40,699 nucleotides of DNA from Streptacidiphilus melanogenes (GCF_000787835.1 NZ_BBPP01000020.1:32377-73075), one strand, 5' to 3'. Shown: positions 22,929-31,857, numbered from the stretch's first letter. Notes: generated by a model not told the origin, from the sequence alone. Numbers and translations: made by a program.

Positions 22929-24172
22929 CCACCGACACAGCCGCCTCCCCGTCCGCGGCGACCGCCGGCCTGAGGCGCGAGGATGCGGCCCGTCTGCTCC
23001 GTCAGGCCCGTCGGCTGCCTTCGCTGCGCGCCAAGTACGCGGACCAGCCCGACGCCGCGGACTTCGGCCCGGACCAGTGGGACGGCCTGCCGGCACTCGA
23101 CAAGGCGGAGCTCAACACCGCCCTGGACGAGCTGCGTTCGCTCCCCGGCAAGTCGCGGACCGGCGCGTACTTCTACGCCAGCGGCGGCACGATGGCCGCG
23201 CCGCGGCTGAGCCTGATCCCCGGGGACATGTTCGTGGCGGACATCCTGGCCGTCTGGGCCCCGCTGGACCCGGATGACGTGCTGGTCAACCTCTTCACGC
23301 CGGGGCGCCTCTGGTCGGCGCACTACTTCTACAACGCGTTGGCCACGGCCTCCGGCGCGGCGGTGATCCCCTTCGGCGCGATGGGCGACGACGAGATCGA
23401 CCAGTGGCTGGACTTCTTCGAGGCGCAGGGGGCCACGGCCCTGGCGGCCACCCCGACCACGATCAAGCAGATCCTCGGTCACTGCTCCGTCACCGGGCGC
23501 ACGCTGCCGGGCGTCCGCAAGATCCTCTGGGTCGGCGAGGCCTTCGACGCGCGCACCGAGGAGCTGATCGAGGACCGGCTGCCGCAGGCGGAGATCTGGG
23601 GTCTGTACGGCTCCACCGAGACCTGGGTCATCGGCTGGAACGGGCCGAACTGCCCTCGCGACACCTTCCACCCGCTGCCCTACCAGCACGTCGAACTCGC
23701 ACAGGACGACGCGATCCTGGTCAGCAACACCCACGAGGACTGCGTCAACCCGCTGCTGCGCTACCGGGTCGGCGACCTGGGCGAGCTCACCGGGTGCCGC
23801 TGCGGCGGCCAGGGCCCGGCGCTGCGTGTGCTCGGGCGGGCCGACTCCTACTTCAAGTTCCTCAACCAGCTCATTTCTCCCGAGGAACTCATCGCAATCG
23901 CCAAGGAGTTGGACGACGTCGCCGACGCCCAGATCGTGCTGGTCGCCCCCGGCGGCGATCAGGAGCGGCTCCAGGTCCGGGTCCGGCCGACCGCCGCGCC
24001 GCGTCCGAACCTGCGCGAACGCGCCCGGCAGCAGGTGCTGAGCCGTCACTTCGAGCTCGGTTACGTGGTCGCGGACGCCCCGCACACGGTCGAGGTCGTC
24101 GTCGTGCCGCAGCTGAGCAGCGTCGCGCGCACCGCGAAGACCCCTCTGCTGATCGTCGAGCCCGCTCCGTGA
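22925..24172 (+). CDS. PaaK-like adenylate-forming ligase 2
   Basis: A 415-residue relative of phenylacetate-CoA ligase, distinct from the first copy. Its phosphate loop is FYASGGTMAAPRLS instead of SSGSTG. It has WGLYGSTETWVIGW, the hinge LLRYRVGDLGEL followed by C-R-C-G-G, and a C-terminal SVARTAKTPLL with the candidate lysine. The less typical P-loop may change ATP handling or substrate. It overlaps the preceding ligase by ATGA and the amidase by GTGA. Such enzymes in secondary metabolism often activate amino acids or aromatic acids for amide formation; the substrate here is unknown. Confidence 0.78.
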   Translation: MTTDTAASPSAATAGLRREDAARLLRQARRLPSLRAKYADQPDAADFGPDQWDGLPALDKAELNTALDELRSLPGKSRTGAYFYASGGTMAAPRLSLIPGDMFVADILAVWAPLDPDDVLVNLFTPGRLWSAHYFYNALATASGAAVIPFGAMGDDEIDQWLDFFEAQGATALAATPTTIKQILGHCSVTGRTLPGVRKILWVGEAFDARTEELIEDRLPQAEIWGLYGSTETWVIGWNGPNCPRDTFHPLPYQHVELAQDDAILVSNTHEDCVNPLLRYRVGDLGELTGCRCGGQGPALRVLGRADSYFKFLNQLISPEELIAIAKELDDVADAQIVLVAPGGDQERLQVRVRPTAAPRPNLRERARQQVLSRHFELGYVVADAPHTVEVVVVPQLSSVARTAKTPLLIVEPAP

Positions 24173-25455
24173 CCCAGGCCGTCCTCGATCCGCCCGCCGC
24201 TCTCACCCTGCCGCTGCGCCGCCGGGACGAGCTGCTGCGCCGGGGTGAACTCGATCCCGGGAGCTGGCGGGCGCTGCTGCTGCGGCACATCCGCTCGACC
24301 GACCCGGAGATCCGCGCGCTGGCCGACTTCCGTCCCGACGACGTGGCCGACCCGGGCATCCCGACGCGTCCGACGGTCGTCTACAAGGACACGATCGACG
24401 TGCGCGGGCGGGCGACCAGGCTCGGCATCACCTCCGGGTACCGGTGCTACCCGGAGCGTTCGGCCCGGGTCGTCGACCGCCTCGCGGAGGCCGGCTACCG
24501 GACCGTCGGCAAGGCCGCGACGACCGAGGTCAGCATCGGAGCCGTCATCCCCAGCCGCAACCCCCGCTACCGCGACGTGAGCGCGGGAGGATCGAGCAGC
24601 GGGTCGGGTGCGGCGGTGGCGGCCGCATTCGCGGACCTGTCGGTGTGCACCGACTCGGGCGGATCGGCCCGTTGGCCCGCCGTCTACTGCGGCGCGGTCG
24701 GGTTGCGGCTCGGCTGGGATCCGGCGCAGCTGGACGGCGTGACGGCCCTGTCACCGCGGATGGAGAGCCTCGCGGTGATCACCAGGACCGCGGACGACCT
24801 GGCGTGGCTGTGGCAGGAGCGAGGACTGCGCGAGGCGCTGCTTCCGGAGCCGCCCGGCCGGTCCGCGCCCGGCCGACCGCGCTTCGCCCTGGTGGCGGAC
24901 TGCTTCGACGAACCGCTCGACCCCCAGGTCGCCGCGGCTGTCAGAGGCCTGGCCGAGCGGCTCGCGAAGGCGGGCCACACCGTCTCCGAGGTGCGGGCCC
25001 CCTGGTGGGACGAGCGGGAATCCGCCTGGCAGCTGCTGCTGCGCGAGGCCTGGGACGCCCACGCCGCGCGCGGGACCGAGACGTACCAGCCGTCGACCCG
25101 TGCCGCGCTGGAACGCGGCAGCCGGATCACCGACGCCCGGCTCCGCCGACTGCTCGACCGGCAGCGCCGGGCCCGCGCCGCAGCCGACGAGCAGTTCGCC
25201 CACGGCCCCGACGTCCTGCTGCTGCCGCTCGATCCGCATCTGGCGGACCGGGTGCAGCCCGACGACCGCCCGTCGACGGTTCCCGTCGGCAGCCCGGGAT
25301 TCACCATCGGGATCAGCTTTGCCGGACTCCCCGCGCTGGCGCTGCCCGTGGCGCACGCATCCGACGGTTCCCCTCTCGGCGTTCAACTCGTCGCCCGGGG
25401 CGGAGCCGAGGACGTCCTCGTGTCGGCCGGTCGGCTGATCGAACAACTCATCTGA
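24169..25455 (+). CDS. Amidase-signature family amidohydrolase
   Basis: A 428-residue enzyme of the GatA/AtzF amidase family. The Ser-cisSer-Lys triad is present: Lys73 in VVYKDTID, the cis-serine in SAGGSSSGSGAAV (142-144) and the nucleophile Ser166 in CTDSGGSARWP. It hydrolyses an amide, or transfers the acyl group to another amine. In the cluster it may remove a protecting or carrier amide or trim a product of the ATP-grasp ligases. It is not a GatA, as no gatB/C is nearby. The start is GTG at 24169, overlapping the previous stop. Confidence 0.88.
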   Translation: MTQAVLDPPAALTLPLRRRDELLRRGELDPGSWRALLLRHIRSTDPEIRALADFRPDDVADPGIPTRPTVVYKDTIDVRGRATRLGITSGYRCYPERSARVVDRLAEAGYRTVGKAATTEVSIGAVIPSRNPRYRDVSAGGSSSGSGAAVAAAFADLSVCTDSGGSARWPAVYCGAVGLRLGWDPAQLDGVTALSPRMESLAVITRTADDLAWLWQERGLREALLPEPPGRSAPGRPRFALVADCFDEPLDPQVAAAVRGLAERLAKAGHTVSEVRAPWWDERESAWQLLLREAWDAHAARGTETYQPSTRAALERGSRITDARLRRLLDRQRRARAAADEQFAHGPDVLLLPLDPHLADRVQPDDRPSTVPVGSPGFTIGISFAGLPALALPVAHASDGSPLGVQLVARGGAEDVLVSAGRLIEQLI

Positions 25456-25467
25456 GGGGGTGACGAC

Positions 25468-27033
25468 ATGACAGCACGCCAGAGCGGGCTCACCGCCCTG
25501 CTCACCAACGCCTTCCACGGCGATCCGCTGCGCCTGACCAGCGGTGACCGCAACCGCATGGTCGCCAGCCGCCAGGCCCTCGACGGACGGCTGGCGACCG
25601 GCGGCGAGGTGTACGGGATCTCGCGCGGCTTCGGCCCGCTGGTCGCCTACGGCACCGACGGCGACGCCGAAGCCCAGGGGATCCGCCTGATCCACCACCT
25701 CTGCGTCGGCCAGGGCGCCCCGCTGGGGGCGTCCGAGACCCGCCTCATGTACTGGCTCCGGCTCGTCGGGATGCGACAGGGGCACTCGGCCGTCCCCGTC
25801 GCCGACTGGACGCGGCTCGCCGAGCTGTACGACAGCGGCTTCGTCCCGCTCGTGCCCAGCGAGGGAAGCCTCAGCGCCAGCGGCGACCTGGTCCCGCTCG
25901 CCCACGCGGCGCTCGCCCTGGCCGGTGACGGCGAGGCCTGGGCGCCCGACGGCACCGTCCGCCCGGCAGCCGAGGCACTGCGGTCGGCGGGATCCGCACC
26001 GGTCCGCTGGACCGCACGCACCGCACTCGCCTTCGTCAACGGCAGCAGCGCCTCGCTGGCCGTCGCCATCCTCAACCACCAGCGGCTGGGCGCGGTCGCC
26101 CGCTCCCTGGCCGCCGTCACCGGCAGGGTCGCCGCACTGCTCGGCTGCAACCCCGAGGCCTACGACGACGCCCTGCAACTGGTCCGCAACCAGAAGGGCC
26201 AGTGGCAGGCCGCGGAGTGGATCAGGGACGAGCTCCCCGCGGCGCAGCACCCGGCCGACGGCCGACCGCTGCAGGAGCCGTACTCGCTGCGATGCGCCCC
26301 TCAGGTGATCGGCGCCGTGCTCGACCAACTCGACCTGCAGGAACAGGTGCTGACCGCCGAGGCCGCCGGGGTCACCGACAACCCGGTGACCGTCGGCCAA
26401 CGCGTGCTGCACGGCGGCAACTTCCACGCCATGCCGGTCTCCTTCGCCAGCGACATGCTCGCGCTCTGCGCCCAGCAACTCGCCTTCCTGGCCGAGCGGC
26501 AGCTGGCGCTGCTCGTCGATCCCCGGCACAACGGCGGCCTGACGCCGATGCTCACCTGGACGCCCGGACCCCACAGCGGTCTGGCGGGGGTGCAGATCGC
26601 CGCCTCGTCCATGGTGGCGAAGGCGCGCCAGCTCGCCTACCCGTCCGGGCTGACGGCCCTTCCGACCAACATGGGCAACCAGGACCACGTGCCGATGGCC
26701 CTGAACGGCGCCGTGGTGGGCACCGAGGTGATCCGGTACGCCCAGCTGGCGACCGCCTCGTTGGCCCTGGCGGCCACCCAGCTCGGACACCACCTCGCCG
26801 CGTCACCCGCCGAGGGCACCGTCTGGGCCAGACTGCACGACATCAGCCCTCCGCTGCTGGTCGACCGACCGCTGGCGGCGGAGGTGCGGCGCACGGCGGC
26901 CACGCTGGCGGCGGCCTACAACCCCGATCCCCGGCTCGTGGACGTCCTGTCGCCGGCCGGGGGCGACAACCGCTCGTGGGGCCGGCGCGCCGAGCCCACG
27001 CAGGACGAGGACGAAGGAGCACATCATGGTTGA
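25468..27033 (+). CDS. Aromatic amino acid ammonia-lyase, tyrosine type (MIO enzyme)
   Basis: A 521-residue HAL/PAL-family enzyme that forms its own MIO cofactor from Ala137-Ser138-Gly139 (SLSASGDLVPLAH). The catalytic tyrosine is Tyr49 in YGISRGFG. The selectivity pair after LIH is His77-Leu78, which by spacing matches His89-Leu90 of Rhodobacter TAL, so the substrate is probably tyrosine and the product p-coumarate. Other family blocks are FVNGSSASLA, QEPYSLRCAPQVIGA and TDNP. A tyrosine 2,3-aminomutase giving beta-tyrosine is the main alternative. A TGAGGGGGTGA ribosome site precedes the ATG, and the gene overlaps the SDR by 8 bases. Confidence 0.88.
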   Translation: MTARQSGLTALLTNAFHGDPLRLTSGDRNRMVASRQALDGRLATGGEVYGISRGFGPLVAYGTDGDAEAQGIRLIHHLCVGQGAPLGASETRLMYWLRLVGMRQGHSAVPVADWTRLAELYDSGFVPLVPSEGSLSASGDLVPLAHAALALAGDGEAWAPDGTVRPAAEALRSAGSAPVRWTARTALAFVNGSSASLAVAILNHQRLGAVARSLAAVTGRVAALLGCNPEAYDDALQLVRNQKGQWQAAEWIRDELPAAQHPADGRPLQEPYSLRCAPQVIGAVLDQLDLQEQVLTAEAAGVTDNPVTVGQRVLHGGNFHAMPVSFASDMLALCAQQLAFLAERQLALLVDPRHNGGLTPMLTWTPGPHSGLAGVQIAASSMVAKARQLAYPSGLTALPTNMGNQDHVPMALNGAVVGTEVIRYAQLATASLALAATQLGHHLAASPAEGTVWARLHDISPPLLVDRPLAAEVRRTAATLAAAYNPDPRLVDVLSPAGGDNRSWGRRAEPTQDEDEGAHHG

Positions 27034-27778
27034 GCAGGCACAGGACCGTCAGGTCGTGGTCGTCACCGGCGGAACCAGCGGCATCGGACGATCCGTCGCC
27101 GCCGACTTCGCCCGGACCGCCACCGTGGTCGTCGTGGGACGCGACCCCGAGCGGGTGGCGGCCATGAGCGCGGAGACCGGCGTCGCGGGCGTGACCGCCG
27201 ACGTCGGCGTGCGGGCCGATGTGGAGCGTCTGGCCGACCACCTCCGCGAGCAGCACGGGCGGGTCGACGTGCTGGTCAACTGCGCGGGCTTCCTCAAGGC
27301 GGTCTCGCCGACGACGCCCCTGCCGCAGGCGGAGGAGGCGTGGGACGCCGTCGTCGACGCCAATCTGAAGGGCGCGTTCCTGGTCAGCCAGGCGTTGATG
27401 CCGATGCTGGCGAGCCCCGGCGGCCGGATCGTCAACATCAGCTCCATCGCCGCGGTCACCGGCGGGAGCGGCAGCGCCGCCCTCGCCTACGCCGCCGCCA
27501 AGGCGGGACTGATCGGGCTGACCTACTCCCAGGCCCGCGGACTCGGGCCGTCCGGGATCACCGCCAACGCGATCGCCCCCGGCTTCGTCGCGGACACCGG
27601 CTTCACCGGTGACTGGCCCGAGGAGCGGATCCGGTCGATCGTCGCGCAGACCCCCGTCGGCCGCGCCGGCCACACCGACGACGTCGTCGCCGCCACCCGC
27701 TATCTCGCCTCCGCCGAGGCCTCGTTCGTCACCGGCCAGGTGTTGCACGTGAACGGCGGCTGGGCGTTCGGACGCTGA
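27026..27778 (+). CDS. SDR-family oxidoreductase
   Basis: A 250-residue classical short-chain dehydrogenase/reductase. The cofactor motif TGGTSGIG is at 14-21, NCAG at 85-88, the serine region NISSIAAV near 137-144, and Tyr155-x3-Lys159 in YAAAK. The arginine after the second strand (GRDPERV) favours NADP(H). There are two extra residues between the serine and the tyrosine compared with FabG. It may reduce a keto or oxidise a hydroxy intermediate, possibly carrier-bound. It overlaps the lyase stop. Confidence 0.88.
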   Translation: MVEQAQDRQVVVVTGGTSGIGRSVAADFARTATVVVVGRDPERVAAMSAETGVAGVTADVGVRADVERLADHLREQHGRVDVLVNCAGFLKAVSPTTPLPQAEEAWDAVVDANLKGAFLVSQALMPMLASPGGRIVNISSIAAVTGGSGSAALAYAAAKAGLIGLTYSQARGLGPSGITANAIAPGFVADTGFTGDWPEERIRSIVAQTPVGRAGHTDDVVAATRYLASAEASFVTGQVLHVNGGWAFGR

Positions 27779-27795
27779 GAGGACAGGACCACCAC

Positions 27796-29106
27796 ATGAG
27801 CGACGCCGTCATCTTCTGCGGTGCAGCGGCCCTGAGCTGGAACCCCGACTTCCTGCACGCCGCACGCGCTCGCGGCCTGCGCGTTCTGGCCGTGGAGACG
27901 CCGGCTGCGCGCTATGCCGACTCCGCACTGCTCACCGGCGACTCCGGGCCGGACGCGCTGGCGTGGGTCGACGCCGGGGAGACCTCCGCGCTGCTGGCCG
28001 TCGTCCGGGACTGGGCCCGCGCGTACGAAGTCGTCGGGATCTGCGCGCTGCGCGAGGACTGGGTCGAGCCGGTGGGCCTCGCCGCCGACCTCCTCGAGAC
28101 GCCCGGCATCGGCCTGCGCGCGAGTCGGGCCTGCCGCGACAAGTCCCTGCAGCGCGGCTACCTGGCCGCCTGGAGCCCGCGCCACACGGTCCTCCCTCCG
28201 GGGGACCGCGGTGCGGCGAGCCACTGGGACGGTTTCCCGGCGGTGCTCAAGCCCACGGGCCGGTCCGCCAGTTCGGGCGTTGTCGCGCTCGCCGACCGGG
28301 ACGGACTGCGCCAAGCCCTCACCGCCTACCCGGACGACGAGCCGCTCCTGCTGGAGGAGCGCGTGTACGGCCCCGAGTTCTCGGTCGAGTCCCTCGTGCG
28401 CGGCGGCGACGTGGTCTTCTCCGGGATCACCGGGAAGCGGACCACCGAGGAGACGGACGGCGGCTTCGTCGAAGTCGCCCACACGGTGCCCGCGGACGTC
28501 TCCGCGCCGCTCGGTGACGCGCTGCTGGAGGCCAACCGTCAGGTGCTGCGCCGACTCGACGTGCGTGACGGGATCATCCACGCCGAGTACCGGGTGACCG
28601 ACACCGGGAGGGTCGTCCTCACCGAGGTCAACGGACGCTGCCCGGGAGGGAGCATCCCGGCGCTGTACCGCCTGGCGACCGGCGCTTCGCTGGAGGACGC
28701 CGTCGTCGCGCTGGCCGTCGGACAGCCGGTGACCATGCCTGCGCCACGACGTTGGGCGCGGCAGGTGTACGTGCGCCACCGGCCGGGTGTGCTCGAAGGC
28801 CTCGACGTCGCGGAGGGCGCACCGACCCCGGTCTGGCTCGCCGAGGAGGGTGTGCGCCGGATACCGGGGCCGGCCGACCGGTCGGAGCCGGGGACACTGC
28901 GGGCGATCACCGTGATCAAGCCGCGCGGCGCTCTGCTCGGCCGGCTGACCAGCAATCAGGACCGCGCCGTCACCTACATCGTCGACGCGCCGGACATCGG
29001 AGCGCTCGACGCCCAGGAGAGGTCGGCCGAGGCGGCCCTGCACCTGCGCGTGGGCGCCGTCGAAGAGGCCCCGGCGGCCGTCCAGGCACCGGGGGCGACC
29101 CGATGA
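27796..29106 (+). CDS. ATP-grasp ligase 1 (amino-acid ligase type)
   Basis: A 436-residue ATP-grasp enzyme that joins a carboxylate to an amine through an acyl-phosphate. Lys152 in AVLKPTGRSASSG and the LLLEERVYGPEFSVES block (184-199) bind ATP. The Mg-binding TEVNGRCPGG (276-285) includes E277 and N279. The order and length match L-amino acid ligases such as BacD/DdaF and the carbamoyl-phosphate-synthase-like group. Together with the second ATP-grasp enzyme and the amidase it points to amide-bond assembly without an NRPS. The ATG follows GAGAGGAC, and the end overlaps the exporter by ATGA. Confidence 0.85.
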   Translation: MSDAVIFCGAAALSWNPDFLHAARARGLRVLAVETPAARYADSALLTGDSGPDALAWVDAGETSALLAVVRDWARAYEVVGICALREDWVEPVGLAADLLETPGIGLRASRACRDKSLQRGYLAAWSPRHTVLPPGDRGAASHWDGFPAVLKPTGRSASSGVVALADRDGLRQALTAYPDDEPLLLEERVYGPEFSVESLVRGGDVVFSGITGKRTTEETDGGFVEVAHTVPADVSAPLGDALLEANRQVLRRLDVRDGIIHAEYRVTDTGRVVLTEVNGRCPGGSIPALYRLATGASLEDAVVALAVGQPVTMPAPRRWARQVYVRHRPGVLEGLDVAEGAPTPVWLAEEGVRRIPGPADRSEPGTLRAITVIKPRGALLGRLTSNQDRAVTYIVDAPDIGALDAQERSAEAALHLRVGAVEEAPAAVQAPGATR

Positions 29107-30383
29107 CGGCACCGACGGGCGTCACGGATCCGGCTCCGGACGTGGCGGCGACCTCGCTGCTGGGCCGGCTGCTGCCGTCCGATCGCTCGGCGCGCGTGCT
29201 CGCCGCGGCGACCTTGGTCAACATGGTGGGGAACGGCTTCTACCTGGCCAGCAGCATGCTCTTCTTCACACGGGTCGTGCAGCTGTCCACGACCGAGGTG
29301 GGCGAGGGGCTCGCCGTGTGCGCCGTCGTCGGCGTCTTCGCGGGCGTGCCGCTGGGCCATCTGGCGGACCGCCTGGGGGCGCGTGAGGTCTTCATCGCAC
29401 TGCAGTTGGTCCAGGCCGCCGCGATGATGCTCTTCCCCCTGGTGCACGGGTTCCCGGCCTTCCTGGCGGTGGTCGTCGTCGCCGCGGTCGGACAGCGCGG
29501 CGGCACGGCCGTGGGCGGGGCGCTGATCGCCTACATCGCCACGCCCGCACGACGCACCAGCACCCGGGCCTACCTCCGCTCGGTGATCAACGCCGGCACG
29601 GCCGTCGGGGTCGCGGCCGCGGGGTTCGCCCTGCAGGCGAACTCCCGGCACGACTACGTCCTGCTGGTCCTGGGCAACGGCCTCACCTTCCTGCTCGCCG
29701 CGGTCATCCTGCTCTGGTTGCCGCGGGTGCCTCCGCGTCAGGCGCCGCCGCAGGCGAGCCGGGCCGAAGCCCTGCGGGACCGGCCGTACCTGGCCGTCGC
29801 CGCCCTCAGCGGCGTTCTGGCCTTCCAGTACGACGTCATGTCCGTCGCCCTGCCGCTGTGGGTGGTGCAGGAGACCGGCGCCCCGCGCTGGTCGCTGTCC
29901 CTGCTGCTGGTGGGGAACACGGCCGTGATCGTGCTCTTCCAGGTCCGGGCGGCGCGCGGCGTCGTCGACGTGACCAGCGCGGGCCGCGTGACGCGACGCT
30001 CGGCCGTGGTCTTCCTGGTCAGCTGCACCGCCATCGCGCTCGCCGCCGGGACGCCCGCAGCGGTTGCCCTGCCGTTGCTCGCCGGGGGCGTGCTGGTGCA
30101 CTCCGTCGGTGAACTCTGGTTCGCCGCAGGCACCTTCGAGCTCGGCTACGGCCTGGCCCGGGACCACGCCCAGGGGCAGTACCAAGGCGTGTTCAACCTT
30201 GCGGCCGGCCTGGCCCGTTCGGCCTCGCCACTGGTGCTGACCACGCTCTGTCTGGAGTGGGGCCGGCCCGGATGGATCGTTCTCGGGATCGGGCTGGCCG
30301 TCACCGGCCTGGCCGTCCCTCCCGTGGCCGCCTGGGCCGCCCGCTCGCGGCTGCCGGAACCGCCGCTCACCAGCAACTCCTGA
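29103..30383 (+). CDS. MFS transporter, probable product exporter
   Basis: A 426-residue protein with about 12 hydrophobic segments. The loop 2-3 motif GHLADRLGAREVF is the A-motif of the major facilitator superfamily. The middle of the chain has a polar loop (LPRVPPRQAPPQASRAEALR) that separates the two six-helix halves. Its place between the two ATP-grasp genes, in the same overlapping operon, suggests export and self-protection. No substrate can be told from the sequence. Confidence 0.88.
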   Translation: MTAPTGVTDPAPDVAATSLLGRLLPSDRSARVLAAATLVNMVGNGFYLASSMLFFTRVVQLSTTEVGEGLAVCAVVGVFAGVPLGHLADRLGAREVFIALQLVQAAAMMLFPLVHGFPAFLAVVVVAAVGQRGGTAVGGALIAYIATPARRTSTRAYLRSVINAGTAVGVAAAGFALQANSRHDYVLLVLGNGLTFLLAAVILLWLPRVPPRQAPPQASRAEALRDRPYLAVAALSGVLAFQYDVMSVALPLWVVQETGAPRWSLSLLLVGNTAVIVLFQVRAARGVVDVTSAGRVTRRSAVVFLVSCTAIALAAGTPAAVALPLLAGGVLVHSVGELWFAAGTFELGYGLARDHAQGQYQGVFNLAAGLARSASPLVLTTLCLEWGRPGWIVLGIGLAVTGLAVPPVAAWAARSRLPEPPLTSNS

Positions 30384-30401
30384 TCCAGTGAGGTGATCAC
30401 C

Positions 30402-31643
30402 ATGACGAGCATCCTGGTACTGAACCGCCCCCCGTTGATCCACATGCCCTACGGGGAGTGGCTCGGCCCTGACATCGACATCCGGATGATCACCGGCCCG
30501 GGCGCCCTCGGGGGGCGGCCGGCGCCCGAGGGGGTGGTCGTGATCGAGGACTACGACTCCTCCGGTCTGGTGGAACAGGCCGCCGTCGAGATGTACCGGG
30601 AGCGCCCCTACGACCTGATCATCGCCCTTTCCGAGTACGACCTGATGCGCGCGGGACGCCTGCGCGAGGTGCTCGGGCTCCCCGGACAGGACTATGCCGG
30701 GGCCCTGGCCTTCCGCGACAAGGTCGTGATGAAGGACCACTGGCGGGACGCGGGCGTTCCGGCGACCGCCTACGCGCCGCTGCGCACCGCGGCCGACCTC
30801 GCGGGCTTCGTCGGCGAGCACGGCTTCCCGGTCGTGGTGAAGCCCCGTCTGGGCACGGGATCCCGCGCGGTCGCCGTCCTGAGGGACGAGGACGACGTCC
30901 ACCGGTGGCTCACCGAGTGCTGGTCACTGCCGCTCTCCGACATCTCGACCTGGATGGTGGAGTCCTTCGTCGAGGGCGAGATGCTGCACGTCGACGGCCT
31001 CTACAACGCGGGGGAGATGGAGATCGCCTGGCCGTCGACCATCACCTCGCTGCTGGGCTTCCACGAGCGCCGCCCCACCTTCAGCGCGATGCTCGACCCG
31101 GACGACCCGGCCGTCGCGGACTGCCGGGACCTGGTCAGGCGCAGCCTGGAGGGCCTGCCCTCCACCGAACTCGCGATCTTCCACGCCGAGCTGTGGCGGA
31201 CGCCGGACGGCACGCTGCTGATGAACGAGATCGCCGCCCGCCAGGGGGGCGGCAAGATCGGCCCGGCGGTCCGCGCGGCCTTCGACGTCCATCTGATGCG
31301 CCGGTACGTCCGGCTGGCCGTCCTCGGGCAGGAGGAGCCCACCCCTCCTGCCCGACCGCGGCAGTGCGCCGGATGGGCCCTGATACCGCCGCACACGGGA
31401 ACCGTTCTCGCAGCCTCGCAACCGGACGGCCACTTCGACCAGGGGTGGATGGTGGAGGCATCGGTCTCGGTCCGTGCCAGGGACCGCCTGTACGGCGCCG
31501 GGTCCAGCATCGACGCCGTCGCGAGCTGTCTGGTCACCGGGGACACCCGGGCCGAGGTGCTCGACCGCCTGGAGCAGTTCGCCGACTGGGCCGGGAACGC
31601 GGTCCGCTACGAAACCTCGGAGGCCGTCGCCGGGACGAAGTGA
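30402..31643 (+). CDS. ATP-grasp ligase 2
   Basis: A 413-residue ATP-grasp enzyme, clearly different from ligase 1. Blocks are FRDKVVMKDHWRDAGVP at 104-120, VVVKPRLGTGSRAVAVL with Lys147, MVESFVEGEMLHVDGL, and LLMNEIAARQGGGK for Mg. This resembles biotin-carboxylase-like ATP-grasp proteins of secondary metabolism. It begins at ATG 30402 with GAGGTGAT just upstream. It is the last gene of the cluster and is followed by a hairpin and a tandem repeat. Two ATP-grasp enzymes suggest two successive amide bonds, or one ligation and one carboxylate activation. Confidence 0.83.
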   Translation: MTSILVLNRPPLIHMPYGEWLGPDIDIRMITGPGALGGRPAPEGVVVIEDYDSSGLVEQAAVEMYRERPYDLIIALSEYDLMRAGRLREVLGLPGQDYAGALAFRDKVVMKDHWRDAGVPATAYAPLRTAADLAGFVGEHGFPVVVKPRLGTGSRAVAVLRDEDDVHRWLTECWSLPLSDISTWMVESFVEGEMLHVDGLYNAGEMEIAWPSTITSLLGFHERRPTFSAMLDPDDPAVADCRDLVRRSLEGLPSTELAIFHAELWRTPDGTLLMNEIAARQGGGKIGPAVRAAFDVHLMRRYVRLAVLGQEEPTPPARPRQCAGWALIPPHTGTVLAASQPDGHFDQGWMVEASVSVRARDRLYGAGSSIDAVASCLVTGDTRAEVLDRLEQFADWAGNAVRYETSEAVAGTK

Positions 31644-31699
31644 TGGCACGGCCGGCTCCAGCCGCTGTGCTGCCGCGCAGGCGGCGTCGCGCGCCGAAC

Positions 31700-31754
31700 G
31701 CACGACCGGCCCCGCCCGGCCCGCACGAAGCGGGCGCGATGCGGCCGGTCGTGC
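31700..31754. terminator. Inverted repeat between convergent operons
   Basis: GCACGACCGGCC (31700-31711) and GGCCGGTCGTGC (31743-31754) pair perfectly over 12 bp with a 31-nt loop that could fold further. It lies between the biosynthetic operon and the convergent metal-transport operon and could stop transcription from both sides. Confidence 0.45.
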
Positions 31755-31821
31755 CCGGCAACGCCGTGGTCGTGCCCGGCAACGCCGTGGTCGTGCCCTG
31801 CAACGCCGTGGTCGTGTCCGG
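31747..31821. repeat. 21-bp tandem repeat, about 3.6 copies
   Basis: A 21-bp unit (GGTCGTGCCC + GGCAACGCCGT) occurs at 31747-31767 and 31768-31788 without change. It is repeated at 31789-31809 with one change (CCCTG for CCCGG) and partly at 31810-31821. The length is a multiple of three, but no supported gene crosses it. There are no spacers, so it is not a CRISPR. Confidence 0.8.
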
Positions 31822-31857
31822 CCGCCGGTGGGCGGGCTCGGCCGCCGTCCGACGTGG

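Noticed and set aside
31747-31821. Repeated 21-bp units taken as a CRISPR array
   Set aside because: The copies are directly joined with no spacers, only about 3.6 units exist, and no cas gene is in the window.
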